Part shown: piece after piece, positions 34,180 through 46,929 of the stretch | Numbering within the stretch: the first letter of the stretch is position 1 | How the letters are laid out: every line of letters begins with the position of its first letter | The notes under the pieces: generated by a model | The model's input: the letters and a program-made list of their open reading frames with translations, nothing else | What the model was told of the DNA's origin: nothing | Databases searched by the model: none | Source of the DNA: Lepisosteus oculatus | Lineage: Eukaryota > Chordata > Actinopteri > Semionotiformes > Lepisosteidae | Assembly: GCF_040954835.1 (NCBI RefSeq) | Contig: NC_090714.1 | Location: forward strand, 1,414,501 to 1,478,500 | Length of the DNA stretch: 64,000 bases | Reading direction: 5' to 3' | Translations under genes and position numbers: made by a program

Positions 34180-36430
34180 CAGAAAAATCTTCGTAATGTT
34201 GCAGCTTAGGGGTGCGATCCAGTTGCTTATTTAGTATTCGCCAGTGCCGTAGAAAAGACAGTATACTATTTTCTGTGCGAGGAAATCTGCTTGATGTTCT
34301 ATCTAGCTCTTGGATTTATTGTTTTAACGTATCGATATAAAATAACCGTGCAATCCTAGCGGTTTTAGTGAGCTGTCAATTTCAAACCCGCTCCTTACCG
34401 TGTTAAACTGTGCAAGCGTATGATTCAATCTGCAACATAGCATTAACATCAGAAATGCTACAAATATAGATTTATATCCATAAACGTTATACACCCTTGT
34501 TTTATGTCAGTTTCGCCCTCCAAGTATATATTTGAGAATATGCTTTAGAACATATACCCCAGCAGAGATCGCTGTTTGACTTCATTTGAGAACTATTTTC
34601 TTAGACGAGCAGATTTCTGAGAAAACTCGTCCAAGGGCGTTGGAAGAGGCTGTATCTTATAAATGACTATACCATTATGATTCTATGTTTCAGATAAACA
34701 GTGTAGCACACTTTAAACAGGCAGGTGTGTTAGTAATTATCGTTGGGCATATTTAAAACTGAATCACTGCGATCGACACACTTTCCAAATCCATTCTATT
34801 TCCTTTCACAACAATCTACCCAGTTTCAAAAGCAATTGCACTCTGTTCGTGTTAATTTTTCAAGTGCTTTGAATCAAGAATGAAACGTGTTTCTACCTAC
34901 TGGTGTTTCAGTACTTTCTACAACCTACAGCAGAACCAGCTGCCGCCAGAGTCCGCCTTTTGACATGAACAGCAATAAATGGCTCTTCTTACAGTACATC
35001 CCTATACAAATGTTCAAAAAAGAGTTTTGCCATGCTTTTAGTTATGTACTGGGCGGCGATTTAGAGTTTACTTGAAGATTAATAATGAACGATTCGACCA
35101 TTCTGATGACCTACAAAAAATAAATGAATAAGAGTAAAGCGTGCTTAAAACACATCTTACAGTATATGGTGTGTAGACAGTACAGTGAGAAACTTGGTCG
35201 TGTCACGTTTAGGGCTGCTTCAAAACTTTGAGGTTCCACCATTACAGCTGCAAATGTAATGAAAGCATGATTGCATTGAAATAGATCCAAGGCCAACACT
35301 GTTACTAGAGAAGGGGATCCAATATGCACAAACGAGCTTGGGTATTTAACGGAATGTGACAGGCGTCATAACGAGCAGCTGCATCATACTGGATGACTAA
35401 GTATCAAATAACAATCAGAATGTATCTAGAAAAGAGGCTAGATATATGGTTTCTGATGTACCAGACATAATGACAAATGACTCTGTAGGTTAAGTGTATG
35501 GAGATCATTGCGTAATTGGAGTGACGTAAGGCACATTTTACATCTATCGACTTTAGACAGTCAAAGTCTGTAAACTGTCTCTTGAGATCAATTCAAAGGG
35601 ATTATTGCCACTATTCTTTTTTTTTTTAACCTACCATACCACTGTGAAGCCGGGTTTCATCATACGCACATATTTTATATATTAGGCTGTATTTCTTTGC
35701 ACTGAAACATTTGCAGTACAGAATTTCGCAGATAGGGTTTATTTTATATGATGATATATATTATATTTCGATCATCTTTTTTGAAAATCTGGAATGCCTG
35801 TAAGGTGGGATCTGAATAAAATAATTTCATTTTATAATCTTAAAGAAAATGAAATGTTCAAAACATTTTGAAAAGTGCATAATACCAAGTTTGTTCTTTG
35901 TTACACTACTTTTAGGTAGAAGTGGTTTAGACATTGTAAAACTATAACACTCTTCCATCCTTCATAAAGTTAAAAATATGATTCAATTTCCACATTCTGT
36001 ACAAACAGTACCTTCATTACATTTTAATGCATTATCAAAGTAGTCCATTGCTTAATAGTGGATGAAGATTCTTTCTCAGGCAATTGTGAAGGCATTGCAT
36101 TTCTTGTGGATGTTTCTAGTCATCTACAGTAGGTGCCGTAATAAAATCTTCTGCATAAGGTGCGTTTACTTCTGCATCTCTGCATATGCCATTTGAGAGG
36201 TACTGCTAATAGATGTGTTAAATATATTCTGTTCAATTCTATATTCCATCACAAGTTGTGTTTTAACAACATTTAAAACCTGTGGGATATGAACAATGTG
36301 ATTAATCTATTCTGTGCTTCTTTCACAAATTAATGAATCCCCTTAGATAAAAAGCACAACACAATCAAAGGTGTTGAAGCATATTGTTTATTTTAGCATG
36401 ATGGGTGGTAAAGATGTTTTTTTTTTAAAA
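34180..36430. other. Non-coding DNA, CpG-retaining at left, AT-rich at right
   Basis: No exon or repeat is recognised. CpG words remain common to about 35.1 kb and then fade. A T-run (35617-35630) and several short direct words are unremarkable. Confidence 0.45.
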
Positions 36431-36439
36431 AGCATAACT

Positions 36440-36760
36440 TCACTGATTTTGAGTAATTAGTGTCCCTCTTAAAGATTAATAGCGGTCATATTGGTCATGA
36501 GAACTCAATTGAGCTGAAGTCATTTACATATTTATACACAACGCTGAAATCTTCAGAAAATGACACACCAATTTAAACGGAGATTATGACTAATTAATCC
36601 ATAACATTAAACAATCGATCACGAAATCTGTGCAGATTAATAATAGACAAAAGAAGCTTTGTAACCAGATTAAAACTCAGCCCCCCGTCTTCTTTAAACA
36701 GCTGTGCCGTTTCCGTGTTGACCCCCAAAATCCTGGTGGCAAAATGTGCAACAACAGAGC
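36440..36760. promoter_or_regulatory. Candidate conserved enhancer rich in homeodomain sites
   Basis: The segment packs many TAAT/ATTA-core sites: gagtaattagtgtccc, aagattaatagcgg, tgactaattaatccat, cagattaataatag, gaccAGATTAAAA-type words and atcgatcacg. They are set in non-repetitive sequence, and the block ends with a GC-richer stretch (cagccccccgtcttc). This resembles developmental enhancers. Evidence is motif density only. Confidence 0.25.
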
Positions 36761-37149
36761 ATTTCTATGTCAGGAATCCCTAAGGTGCACAATTATTTAA
36801 ACCCTCATTTTCAAACTAAGTTTAAATTGTTAACGTAACGATTCAGCGGCTAAAAAGGTACTTAAAATGTATTGATATTTCAGTGAAGCGATGTGGCACT
36901 GGGAAGCGGAATTTGAGCAGACATCTCCATAAATAAAGTGGAATAAGATGCCTGACATACGCATGTCAGGTGATGGCAATCTGCTGTCTACTCTTCTTTT
37001 GAGCCCACAGATATCAGGACATTTGTCCTTTTGATACAATCTGCCATGTATAATAGACTTTTTCTACGCTCTGCTTATGCTATCTGCTGTCTTTTAACTC
37101 TTCAGTACATAGCTGTCATTCTATGTCCTTCTGTGCACATTTAACATTT

Positions 37150-37310
37150 CTAAAAACATAAGAAGTATTACCAATGAGAGGAGGCCATTCCGCCCATAAA
37201 AGTCATTTCGTTGCTGGTAGCAAAGTGATCGGAGGATTGCATCGAACCATTTTTGGAAAGACGCTAGGGTATCATCTTCAACAAAATGACTCCCCAACCC
37301 TTGTTGCTAA
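37150..37310 (-). repeat. CR1/L2-type LINE 3'-end fragment, antisense
   Basis: The plus strand reads aaaaacataagaag, aatgagaggaggccattccg, ttgctggtagcaaagtgatc, a ttttggaaagacgctaggg block, and tatcatcttcaac. This matches, in order, the antisense 3' end of a LINE family found again at 46675 and 17535. The 'gagaggaggccattc' block is its most recognisable word. Only the 3' end was inserted or survives. Confidence 0.65.
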
Positions 37311-37319
37311 AGTTAAATG

Positions 37320-38255
37320 GACCACATTCAGTTCTTTTTTGTATTATTGTGTACAAGCTGAGAATTAGGATAATAGAAATCTGTACTGTGCTTCAGGGGA
37401 CACAACACTGCCTATACATTGCTCACACAGTATTTTAGTCAGTGGCTACTGACTGAATGTGCTGTATTTGACTTTGTCAATGTAAAATCAAACGTCAGGC
37501 CTACAAAAGCATGATTAGAGTTCCAAACCAAGGGGCATTGCTGGAGAAAACTACATTATGTTCTGCAAAGGGCAAAACTGAAACTGACCTAACAGTTCTG
37601 CACTTGTTAGCTTTTTTGTTGCACTCAGGGTTAGCAATCTGAATGGTATCACAATCTTGAGAGTTTAATATTTTGTTTGACCTTGTATATAGAACTCAGA
37701 GCTGAGAAAGCAGACAGGTACTGAGTATACTGTATACTTCACCTTTTTGATTGTTTTCTCTCTTTTGTAACTGCTTTGGGCACTGCAGAGATGAACACAT
37801 CTCTTTTACAACAGGGTACTTCAATTTCTGGGGGAGATAATAGTTGAAGTCAGAAAGTGAATTATCTAGTCAGTTTGCAGAAATAACCATCATGCATTTC
37901 TTTGATGAAAAATGCATAGATATAACTCATGAAGTCAACATGACAGAGCTAAAGTACAAATTGGTACAGAAAGTTGATGAGAACTATATCATACCTGGTT
38001 GTCATAAGAGATACATGCTGTTAGAATATTGCCATTTATCTTAATCAAGAGCTACTTGACAGTTTGAATAACCCATAATTCCACAGTGCAAAAGCCTTTC
38101 ATTTTGTATGTCCTTCTTGATTTATAACTTCTTGTTATGTTCCACTGTTCATAAACATTATGTAAGCTGCTAGAATTGTTTCCTTTGTTTTAAATAACAA
38201 CAACCAAACTAACCAAACATATGCTGTATGTGCATTTATGTACAGTATTTTGACA
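37320..38255. other. Anonymous non-coding DNA
   Basis: No gene, repeat or RNA is recognised. A palindrome-like gtatactgtatac lies near 37725. The plus frame at 37844-38044 has 66 codons without splice support. Confidence 0.45.
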
Positions 38256-38257
38256 GG

Positions 38258-38345
38258 GTGACATGGTGGCAAACCATATATCACTATTGTCTCCTAGCTC
38301 TTGGGTCCTAGGTTCTGTGGGGAGTTTGCATGCTTTAGTGTGTTC
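38258..38345 (+). repeat. V-SINE-like fragment, head and part of centre
   Basis: Recognisable blocks are gacatGGTGGCAaaccata, tatCACTATTGTCTCCTAGC, CTTGGGTCCTAGGTTC, and the central word GGGGAGTTTGCATGCTTTAG. The copy stops there, so it is truncated at 3'. Divergence is high. Confidence 0.5.
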
Positions 38346-38879
38346 AGTAGTTGTAAACAATCAGTTTAACATTTTGGTTTGGAATTTTAGATGACTGACT
38401 CTTATTTAGTGCAGATTTGAGATCTTAATGCTTCAAAAGAATCCTTTACAGTTAATAATATGTAGGTGAATAAATGACGTGTAAAGCATGTGTAATTATT
38501 TATCACACCAAGTAATCTTCATTATCAGATTTGACATTTTCCTGCAAAAGACTTTTTATTGCTGTATTTTGGTTTATTAACTTAGGAAGGGCTGCTTCTC
38601 TATGGCAAGCTGGATATGAAAAGTTTAAGTGCCTCTCGTTTTCATGGACAGCATGATTACCACGTCGGAAGTGAATAAAATTAAACTGAAGTGTCAATGA
38701 CCTTTCAGTTACCTTGCTATTAAATGCGAGTTAATTTGCCCTTTGAAAAATGACGGTACCCACAGTTCTACAGCTGAGATATATTGTTCTGAACTATGTG
38801 TTAATTTCGTCTGTTGGTTTGATACATTCCCTTGCCAGTTTGATCTTAATTAAATATTGAGAAGTTTTCTGTGCATGAA

Positions 38880-39250
38880 GTAATAGTTAATATAAATTCA
38901 TTTTAAAGTTTTCGAAGGACTACCACTGTGCATAAACGATACCAATTTGAGCAAAAAGAGCGATGAATGGCGCTTGAATGCAGAGGTGAATTTGAACTAA
39001 TTTTGGAGTGTTTTCTGAATGACGGCTTATTGCTTTGGTTTCCTGGCAGTGCGCAAAATGTGACTCCAATATGCTAATTTCAAAGTGACATTTAAAGAAT
39101 GGAAAATAATGAGTCATTAAAAATTATTTGGTTGCAGCTCCTTGAAATGATCACAAACTGCCTTAAAGACAACCAGCCGAGGGTATTGCCCACAGCTGGT
39201 AATTCATGCAACTTTATAACATCGCCGAGGAGGGCAATAGAGCTGTACAG
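38880..39250. promoter_or_regulatory. Candidate conserved non-coding element
   Basis: This block is non-repetitive and contains an octamer-like ATATGCTAATTT, gagtcattaaaaattatttg, and a G+C-balanced run (ttgaaatgatcacaaactgc, then caaccagccgagggtattgc). It looks unlike the neutral AT-rich DNA around it. It lies 0.7-1 kb upstream of the candidate exon at 39.9 kb. Conservation is inferred from appearance only. Confidence 0.22.
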
Positions 39251-39859
39251 TAGGAGCTGTATACATCATATACAGTAAATGCAGTCATACTGCACATGGA
39301 ATACATATTATTATAAGAACACAGACAAATGTTCTGACATGCTTGTTCAAATAAGTTAGTTCCACATGCTTTATAGTTGAAGATATTAAGCGATATTCAC
39401 TGGAAAGGGATATGCATGATAGAAATGAAGAACATATAGCCTGTTTTTCCAAGGAGAGCCACCGAACACCCCCAGAGGCTAGGAGCCTGTGACGTTCCGT
39501 GCATGAGATGCAAACGAATACAGCACGCATGGCCTATGTCTGTAAGATAACAGAAGTATTAGTAGCACTTTGTTTCTCTATGTCTGCGTGTTATATAACG
39601 TTTAGTGATTGTGTTTGATGCCATTGGTTTTGCCACTGCAGACTGATGAACCTAAAAGCTTCAGCATGTGTAACATATGTGAGCGATAGTGTGGACGGAG
39701 CGGGGGTGGGTGTGTATGAATGTGTGTGTGTGTGGGGGGGTTCTTCGGCGTGGAAATTTATCTGTGCTTTACCGGTTGTGGAGAAGGTAGTCCTACATTA
39801 ACATTTCCTCTTGTGTCAGTTTCTCCGTATCTCTTATCTTGATTTTCTGCGTGTAGATT

Positions 39860-40068
39860 GAGTCAGCTGTTTTGTATGCTGGCTGTCTTTGCTTGGAGCT
39901 TCGCTGAGGAGAGAGAGATCGTGCTGTGGATGTTGAAACGGAATCGGCGCTTTAGATGAAGCAGAAAACGGAGAGCGAAAGCGATACAACATTAATGCCG
40001 TGTAGCTACATTTCTATGGGACGAGGAGCTCACAATTCCAGCGGTAAAGCGACTTTCTGGTCAGAAAT
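39860..40068 (+). CDS. Candidate alternative first exon with short N-terminal ORF
   Basis: A CpG-retaining stretch contains an ATG at 39956, directly preceded by an in-frame TAG. It opens a frame beginning MKQKTESESDTTLMPCSYIS. The frame stays open past two donor candidates: CAGCG|GTAAAG (40043/40044) and AAAT|GTAAGA (40068/40069). It would stop at TAA 40070-40072 if unspliced (38 codons). The exon start is a guess; a short TG run lies upstream (39719-39734). This could be an alternative first exon of the same plus-strand gene as the exons at 27.4-28.5 kb, or an independent gene. I do not recognise the peptide. Confidence 0.28.
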
Positions 40069-40079
40069 GTAAGATTTCT

Positions 40080-43000
40080 TCTGGTAGAACTTATATGTTA
40101 TCTTTTCCTTTTATCTCGCTAAAGGCTTCATGAGACTGAATGAATGCTTTGCGATTAATTGTAAAAAAAAAAGTCCTGAAGGGCTCACTACCACGATAGT
40201 GTTTTGGATATAGCTACTGTATATGGTTACGCTGTTACTGTAGTTTGTACCATCAGCATCTGAAGTGTGACAATTATACCCAGCAATAGCATAGATTCCC
40301 TATGAAAAAGTTCTAATATATCTAGGATGAAACAGAGCGAAAGGTCCTCGAATTAAAATTGGAATGCGTTTTCAGATCCTAAACAGTTTACTAATAAGTG
40401 TGGTTTTGTTAAAAGCTGAAGTATTAAAGGAATAAGGACGGGCAGGAACTGAGATTAAGCCAATCAATGGATAGTGGCAAATGCGTGGTTTAAGTAAAGA
40501 GGATGGGTACGCGGTGCCAATCAAAACGCGTTTCCAGAAGGTTAAGAATGGACGATCTGTGTCATCTTTAGGAAGCTGGGACTGCACGGGCTCGTTGCTG
40601 ATTATATTTGTGCATGGGAGCAGATAGCAAACACGTGGATTTCCCTTCCCACGAGTGAACATTTTTCTTTTTTTTTACCTTTCCGACGTTGTCCTCTGGC
40701 GAATCTTTAAATCTGTACTCGAGGTTGTCCTGATTAAAATGACAAAATTGATCTATAAATGTAAACGACCTTAATTCTCTGCTTAACGCTGCTCTGGGAA
40801 TGAAGGGAAAAATCGATCGAGGACTCTAAAGCATCACACTGAACTGTAAACTTAGAACCATCAACCATACATTAAAAGCTGACATATTTTGTATGTATAT
40901 AATTCTCTGAGAACTACTTAAGGTAAGACAATTGTTTTTGTTGTTGGCACTTTTAAGGGAATTGAAATACTGTACGTATGTAGGAAATATAGTATAAGGT
41001 TGTGAGAGATGCGCAGATGTACAAAAGCAACTTATCACTTGGTAATTGTTTACTGGCTTTAACATGTTTGTTCTGATAATTAGGAATTGTAAGACATTTT
41101 TGTTTTATGCTTCAATGAGTTGGATAATTAAATGAAAAAGCCGCCAAGGTCAGCTGTCAGTTCAAACATAAATGTTTGATTATTGAATAATGAATGCTTA
41201 CGTTTTTAACTAAATTCAAACTTACAGTACTTGGAAGGGAGCATTGACAAAAACAGATTTTACTGAAAGGCACCGAAACGTACTAAAACAGGGTGATGGA
41301 ATAAGGCACTGAATTTATTCTGAAGTTATCAGATGCTGCGTGTAAGTTTTTCTATCAGCTACAAGAACTGTCTACAACAAAAGTGGAAACACGACTTTAA
41401 TAAGAAGGAATCCTAAGTACAGATTTTTAATTTTTAAATCACTTACAGATTATTCGCGGATAAGTGCTTTGTGTTATCTAGGAAAGTCCCGTGTTTGTCT
41501 CAATCATATTGGGCTTTTGAGATCATCTTGGTTTTGAAAACCTATTTTACTATCTGTGGTTTTTGATGTTGACTTTGTAGAAGGCAATTTTTAAGTCATG
41601 CTTAGTAGTCAGCTTTGTACCAAACACTAAAAAGCTAGCATTCAAAACTACTGTGCTATGTAATGTATGTTTGCGTTTTCCAATGTATGCATAGATATAC
41701 AGTATTGTACAAAAGACTGTGGTTATAAAGAATAGCCACTTGCTTTAGAGACCTTATTATGCTAGGCCTCCTTAAATATGGACAAACAGGGTTTAAAACC
41801 CTTTCTGTGTGGTCAAAGAACAAATTCCTGAACTCTGACAAACTTAGTAAGTATGCAATATTGGTTTGGCTCCTGCTGTACGTATTGTACAAATGTCTTT
41901 CATTGAGAAAGGCAAGAATAAAGGACATCAAGGTGCTCGATAAAAGAAAAGTGAAAATCACAAAGGTAATGATTTTGTTCTTAATTTTTGAAGCTTGCGT
42001 TTGCAGTTAAAGCCATAATGAACCATCTACTCCTTGCACGACAGGTGGGTATCCATCAGACTAAGGCTGTTAATACAGCAGCAAAACAGCTCCTAGTGTA
42101 CGAGCTGAAATAATACTCTGTACTGTTTGTATCTTAGAAAACACACGGTGGAGACTGAAACGCTAGCGCTACATTGGTAAATATCATGGTAGGAGTTGTC
42201 GTCATTTATAACAATTAAGAAGTGGTCTTCAAAAGTAAATAGTGATTCGTTGTGTGGTTCATTTTTCTATATCCAGTTGAACAAGTTAGTTAAAACACTA
42301 CAAATACGACTGGATCTCTGTTTACATTTCACAGTTACGAAGAGCACCAAACTATTATTATTATTGATCAACATTTTAGTTTTGTTTTTCAAAATGTACC
42401 CAAACCTTGTATGCACAACGTACTTTCAAAACCTTAAACATAAACTTCAAATCTGTACACCGACACTTCTTATTCTATAATATTTTCGTGATCCTTATTT
42501 GGATACTGTTAGATTTGGAAAACGATATATATATATATTTTAAAAGAAGCAACACTAAAATGCAGTTGTTTCCGTATGTATTGGTCGCAGATATTGCTCA
42601 TGGTTTAATTGAAACTTGTTTTATTTGTGATGTTTTATAGGTAAAGTACACTTGTTTAATAGTTTTTTTAGGTGTAACAACTGGATAAGAAATACTTCAG
42701 ATACTCCAACTATTCACTCACTCCATCGTTTTAGCAGAACAACAATGGAGCTGGAAACACCTGCTCGCCTGTGCATGGCAGAAATTCAAACTTGAATTAA
42801 GAAGGGAAAAAACCCCGGAAATACTTCATATCCTAAAGAGCTTATTTGCAGCTGTGTGCTTCGAGTTTGTTAGCGTGTTGGCAGTGAATTGCGCCTTAAG
42901 TTACTGTCCATGGTGCTGATTCTGCTGAATGACCTCCTAAACGGCAGAATATGATTCAGTTTCTTTTAAGAGAACTGGCAGTTTTATCCTCAGCCCGGCT

Positions 43001-46000
43001 GTCTTCTGTTTTTTTTTTATTGAGCCTTAACCCTGGGAATTCAAACATCTGCTATGTATTTTATAACATCCCTTGTTAATTCTTCAACAATTACTTAATC
43101 TAAACTGCCTTTTTATGTATTGCAGTCTTCTCCGGGCTAACAATTCAGTCCAAAGTCTCAAGTAAATGGCTTCTGACAAAAGTGATACAGTACTTGAGTT
43201 TAAATGAGGTGGAACTAAATTTTGCCTTTTGGTCTACATACTGTGAATTGATTCCCATAGTTCAGTAATATTGAGAAATATTCTAAAAATTCCTGGAAGG
43301 TATTTGTTATTAAGACTTTATTGATATATTTCTTATTTCACACAGAGCTTTCCTAAATTATAATTATAATTAATTTGAAATGGATTGTGGTTTAGGATTG
43401 TGAAGCACAAAATTAACAGTTGTTGCTCTGGGGTTATAATTTAGTCTTTATTATGCTTTTAAAGCTACGTTATGAGAACAACTCAACACAGTTTATCTGG
43501 GTTTGAAATGATCCTATTTTTTCTTTAATTATGGGCACCACCAGACAGTATTGTATAATCTACTTTCCTTATATTCAAAAATAAATATACCCAAAGTATC
43601 TCTGTATGCCAAAGTACAAAATATTACGTTATACTTTGCACCTACAAAATGGTATGACATTTTCCATAAAATATGCAATATATTTCAATCAGTTTAATTA
43701 AATGAATGAAATAGACTGAAAAGGTTTCTAACTCTAATTACGAATACAGTCAGAGTTCAGAATGTAATGTACTTGAATCTTAAAAGATGTGAGAACTATT
43801 ACAAATGCATTGATTATTTTTGACAGAAATCAATGGTTAAATGGAATATAATAATTTTAGTCATAACATTTTATCCAATGTACTCTAAATATACATTGAA
43901 ATAAACTCAATTAAAGTTTTGTTTCTGTGCTTCAGATTACAAGAAGTGTAAATTGAGATTTTAAAGTTTGGGGAGAAAAATATTATACTGTACATTGTAC
44001 TAAACATTTGCCATAGTCACCTAGCCTAGTCATCAACTTTGTTGATCTGAAGGTACAGGTGTATAAAGATGATAAAAATTTTAATCACTGATGCAAGAGG
44101 AAGCAATCACCGTTTCACTTTAATAGATACGAGGCTCATACAATTTCCTGAATTACATCAGATCTGGAGCCTTATGCTCCTTGAAAGAAAATCCTGTGAC
44201 AACAGTTGTTAAACAGAAGTTAATATACTGTAATTACTTTCAATAATGGATTCCAGCAGGAACCTGAAATCATCCTATCACTTTTTACTTCTGAGCAGAT
44301 GTGCTGTAAATCAACCTTCACCATTGTGAAGAGAATATAGAAATAGAAAGTTGTCAGCACGCTTGATATATACAGTATATACTGTAGAATATAGACACGT
44401 ACTGTAAATTGTATAACTAAAAATGTACTTCTGCAATTTTGTTTTCAAAAAGCAATATCATTGTGTTCTGTGTGTTATGAAAATGTTGCTGTTTTTGAGC
44501 TACACAATCCAGAGAAATCTCGTTCTCAACATATCACTGCAACAAATGCTGTCTGTTCAAAGTAATGCTATCCATCACCTACAATAGCAATTGAATCATT
44601 CTTCTGCAGCACATATTAGCCATTTAATATTTGGTCCACATGAATGGCAAACATACTCATGTATATCCATAGAACCTTGTAATGAGAACCCGAGGGCCAG
44701 CGTGTGCCATGCTACAATACTTTGGTACTGAATTATGCATCTACAATTCTTTCACTATTGAATTTTATGCTTTCACATGGAGTAAAATAACAATACAAAA
44801 AAAACAGGACTCCTCTGTTTTCAGAGCAGTATAAAAATACCAAGAAATAACCATCCTGACATCCTGACAATTTGGCGTGTCTACTGAATGATTTATTTAG
44901 GTCTTTGACTTGGCTCTTGCCCTCGGAATTTTCCAAATCATATTGGTTTAAAACATTTATTAAAATCTAATGGGCCTAATGCCCAAATCTGGGATCTTGC
45001 AGAAGAGTTTTAAAAATCCCTAAAAAATAAAACCCCTTAAAGATGTATTATTCAAGGCTCCTGAGATAGCACTATAATTCTGTAGAGTAATAGATGCTAG
45101 ATGCTTTTGTAACGAAGGGAAATAGAAGGCTTTAAGCAGGAAGCTTAATGATGTCCATCTTTCTTCTGATCTGTATCTTTGTGTATTAACATGCTTTCTA
45201 CTTTTGAAATGAGGTGGCCTCGCCACAGCGGGACATGCCTCGTAGATCATTAAAACCTCGAATCCAACCTTACAAAGCCATCATTCCCAATCCAAGTTAT
45301 TTAAAGGAAATTGTTTCCCTTTCATCTTTGGAAGAGACAGCGGAGACTTTGAGGCTGAGGTAATGAGCAGAAAGGAAGGCCGCACAGGATTATTTTGAGA
45401 AACATTACATCTCAACTTTTGAAACTCAGGACAAAATCCCAACAAACATTATGTACCCTTATTACCTTCAGACATCCGGTGCAAATCAGGGTCAAAGATA
45501 TTCAGTATCACAAAATAGTATTGAGGGCCAGTAGCAGTACTGTTTCTGTTGTATTGCTTATTTCAGTAAACAGAGAAAATCAAGATCTTCTATATTTTTT
45601 AAGTAAAATATATATTGGAAATGCAACAAAGGATCAGACTTACAACATTCTGACTAAGCAAGGTCCCTAATCCTAGTAACTACTGTATGTTGCTTAGCTG
45701 TAGGGATCAATCGTTATGGTAATGGTTTCAATTTGTCTTTTTCAAACCTATTCACTTGTACCTCAAACGAGTCTGATCTTTAAGAAGGAGCAACATCTGT
45801 TTTACCTAGGCAAATCCATGGACTTCATGTACTGTAAGCTGCACACAAAATATGAATCTGTTATTTGCAGCTATGAGCTATTTCTCGACATCAAATGTAA
45901 GTATTGCCAACAAAGTCTGTGAAAAGTATTCTGCTGAAGTTCACAAATTAAAAACGAATAGATGATTAGAATGATCTAAAGACTTATCTTAGAACTCTCA

Positions 46001-46670
46001 GAACATATGTTTTGGTTCATCTTGCACTACAAAAGAAACAAGCCACAAAAGATACCTCTCTATTTTACCAGCTGGGGTTTTCATAGTTAGTTAAGATACA
46101 CACAGCTCTGCTAGATGAAAGAGCTTTACAATTCAGCAATATTCAGGAGTAGGCATTTTTCTCTTTTTGCTGTGTGATTTCCTTCGATTAAAGGCCAAGA
46201 AATGGCAAACTAAGGGTTTGGATGGCCTTCAAAGTATAAGGCCTTAGGTTAGTTCTTCAATTTTGGGATATTTGCTATTAGCTGGTACCCTGCTGTCTGC
46301 CTTGTACTGCATTAAAGAAAGTTTAAGCCTCCTGTCAATTAGTGCTGTTGGCAGAAGAAAACCACCACCTTAGCCTGATGAGAATTCTAGTGTCCAAATA
46401 GTTCTGCATTTGCATTCCTTTAATTATTGGAACTAATTTCTATGTAATACAGTATATCTGTTTCCTCTTTGTGAATGTCTCTGATCTGTGATTGCACTAG
46501 TAATTTCAATCAAATTCAAAACTAACATGGACTAAACTGAGCTCTGACAAGATCCCACGTTTCTATCAGTACAGTTTCTTACGAGGCACCCCTTGTTTTT
46601 TGAAGAATACATTTTTTGTTTGAAGTTCAATTTATGTAGTTCTGAAGATCTTCCAGGACATTCTAATAAG
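40080..46670. other. Anonymous AT-rich DNA
   Basis: CpG retention persists weakly to about 42.2 kb and then disappears. No gene, RNA or known repeat is recognised. The frames seen (up to 101 codons, 41656-41961 minus) are AT-driven. Low-complexity spots include (TA)n at about 42524-42538. Confidence 0.5.
44371..44386. repeat. Perfect 16-base palindrome
   Basis: TACAGTATATACTGTA equals its own reverse complement. It is one of several palindromes in this window built from TACAGTA and TACTGTA; others are at 32239-32252 and 62652-62677. Confidence 0.8.
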
Positions 46671-46674
46671 TAAA

Positions 46675-46925
46675 TATTACTCTTTCAAGTGACCTAAGAA
46701 CCTCAGGTTATAAATGAGAGGAGGCTACTTGGATTATCTTGTTGGTTTGGTAGTTATTAGTTAATTGAGCTAAGGATCTTGTCCACAAACCATAGTGCCT
46801 CCTTCGAGAGGATACCTCTTGGAGACAAGTTGGATACCTTGTTTCATAGAAATCTTTGGGTCAAGAAGTATCTCCTGTTCTCTGTTTAAATCCACTTTTT
46901 ATGGAACCAAACACCTTCCATAATG
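46675..46925 (-). repeat. CR1/L2-type LINE 3'-end fragment, antisense
   Basis: The plus strand carries cctaagaacctcaggttata, aatgagaggaggctacttgg, tagttattagttaattgagc, and a ttgggtcaagaagtatctcc-tgttctctgtttaaatcca tail. This is the antisense 3' part of the same LINE family as 37150-37310, and the match extends further here. No coding frame remains. Confidence 0.65.
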
Positions 46926-46929
46926 ACAG

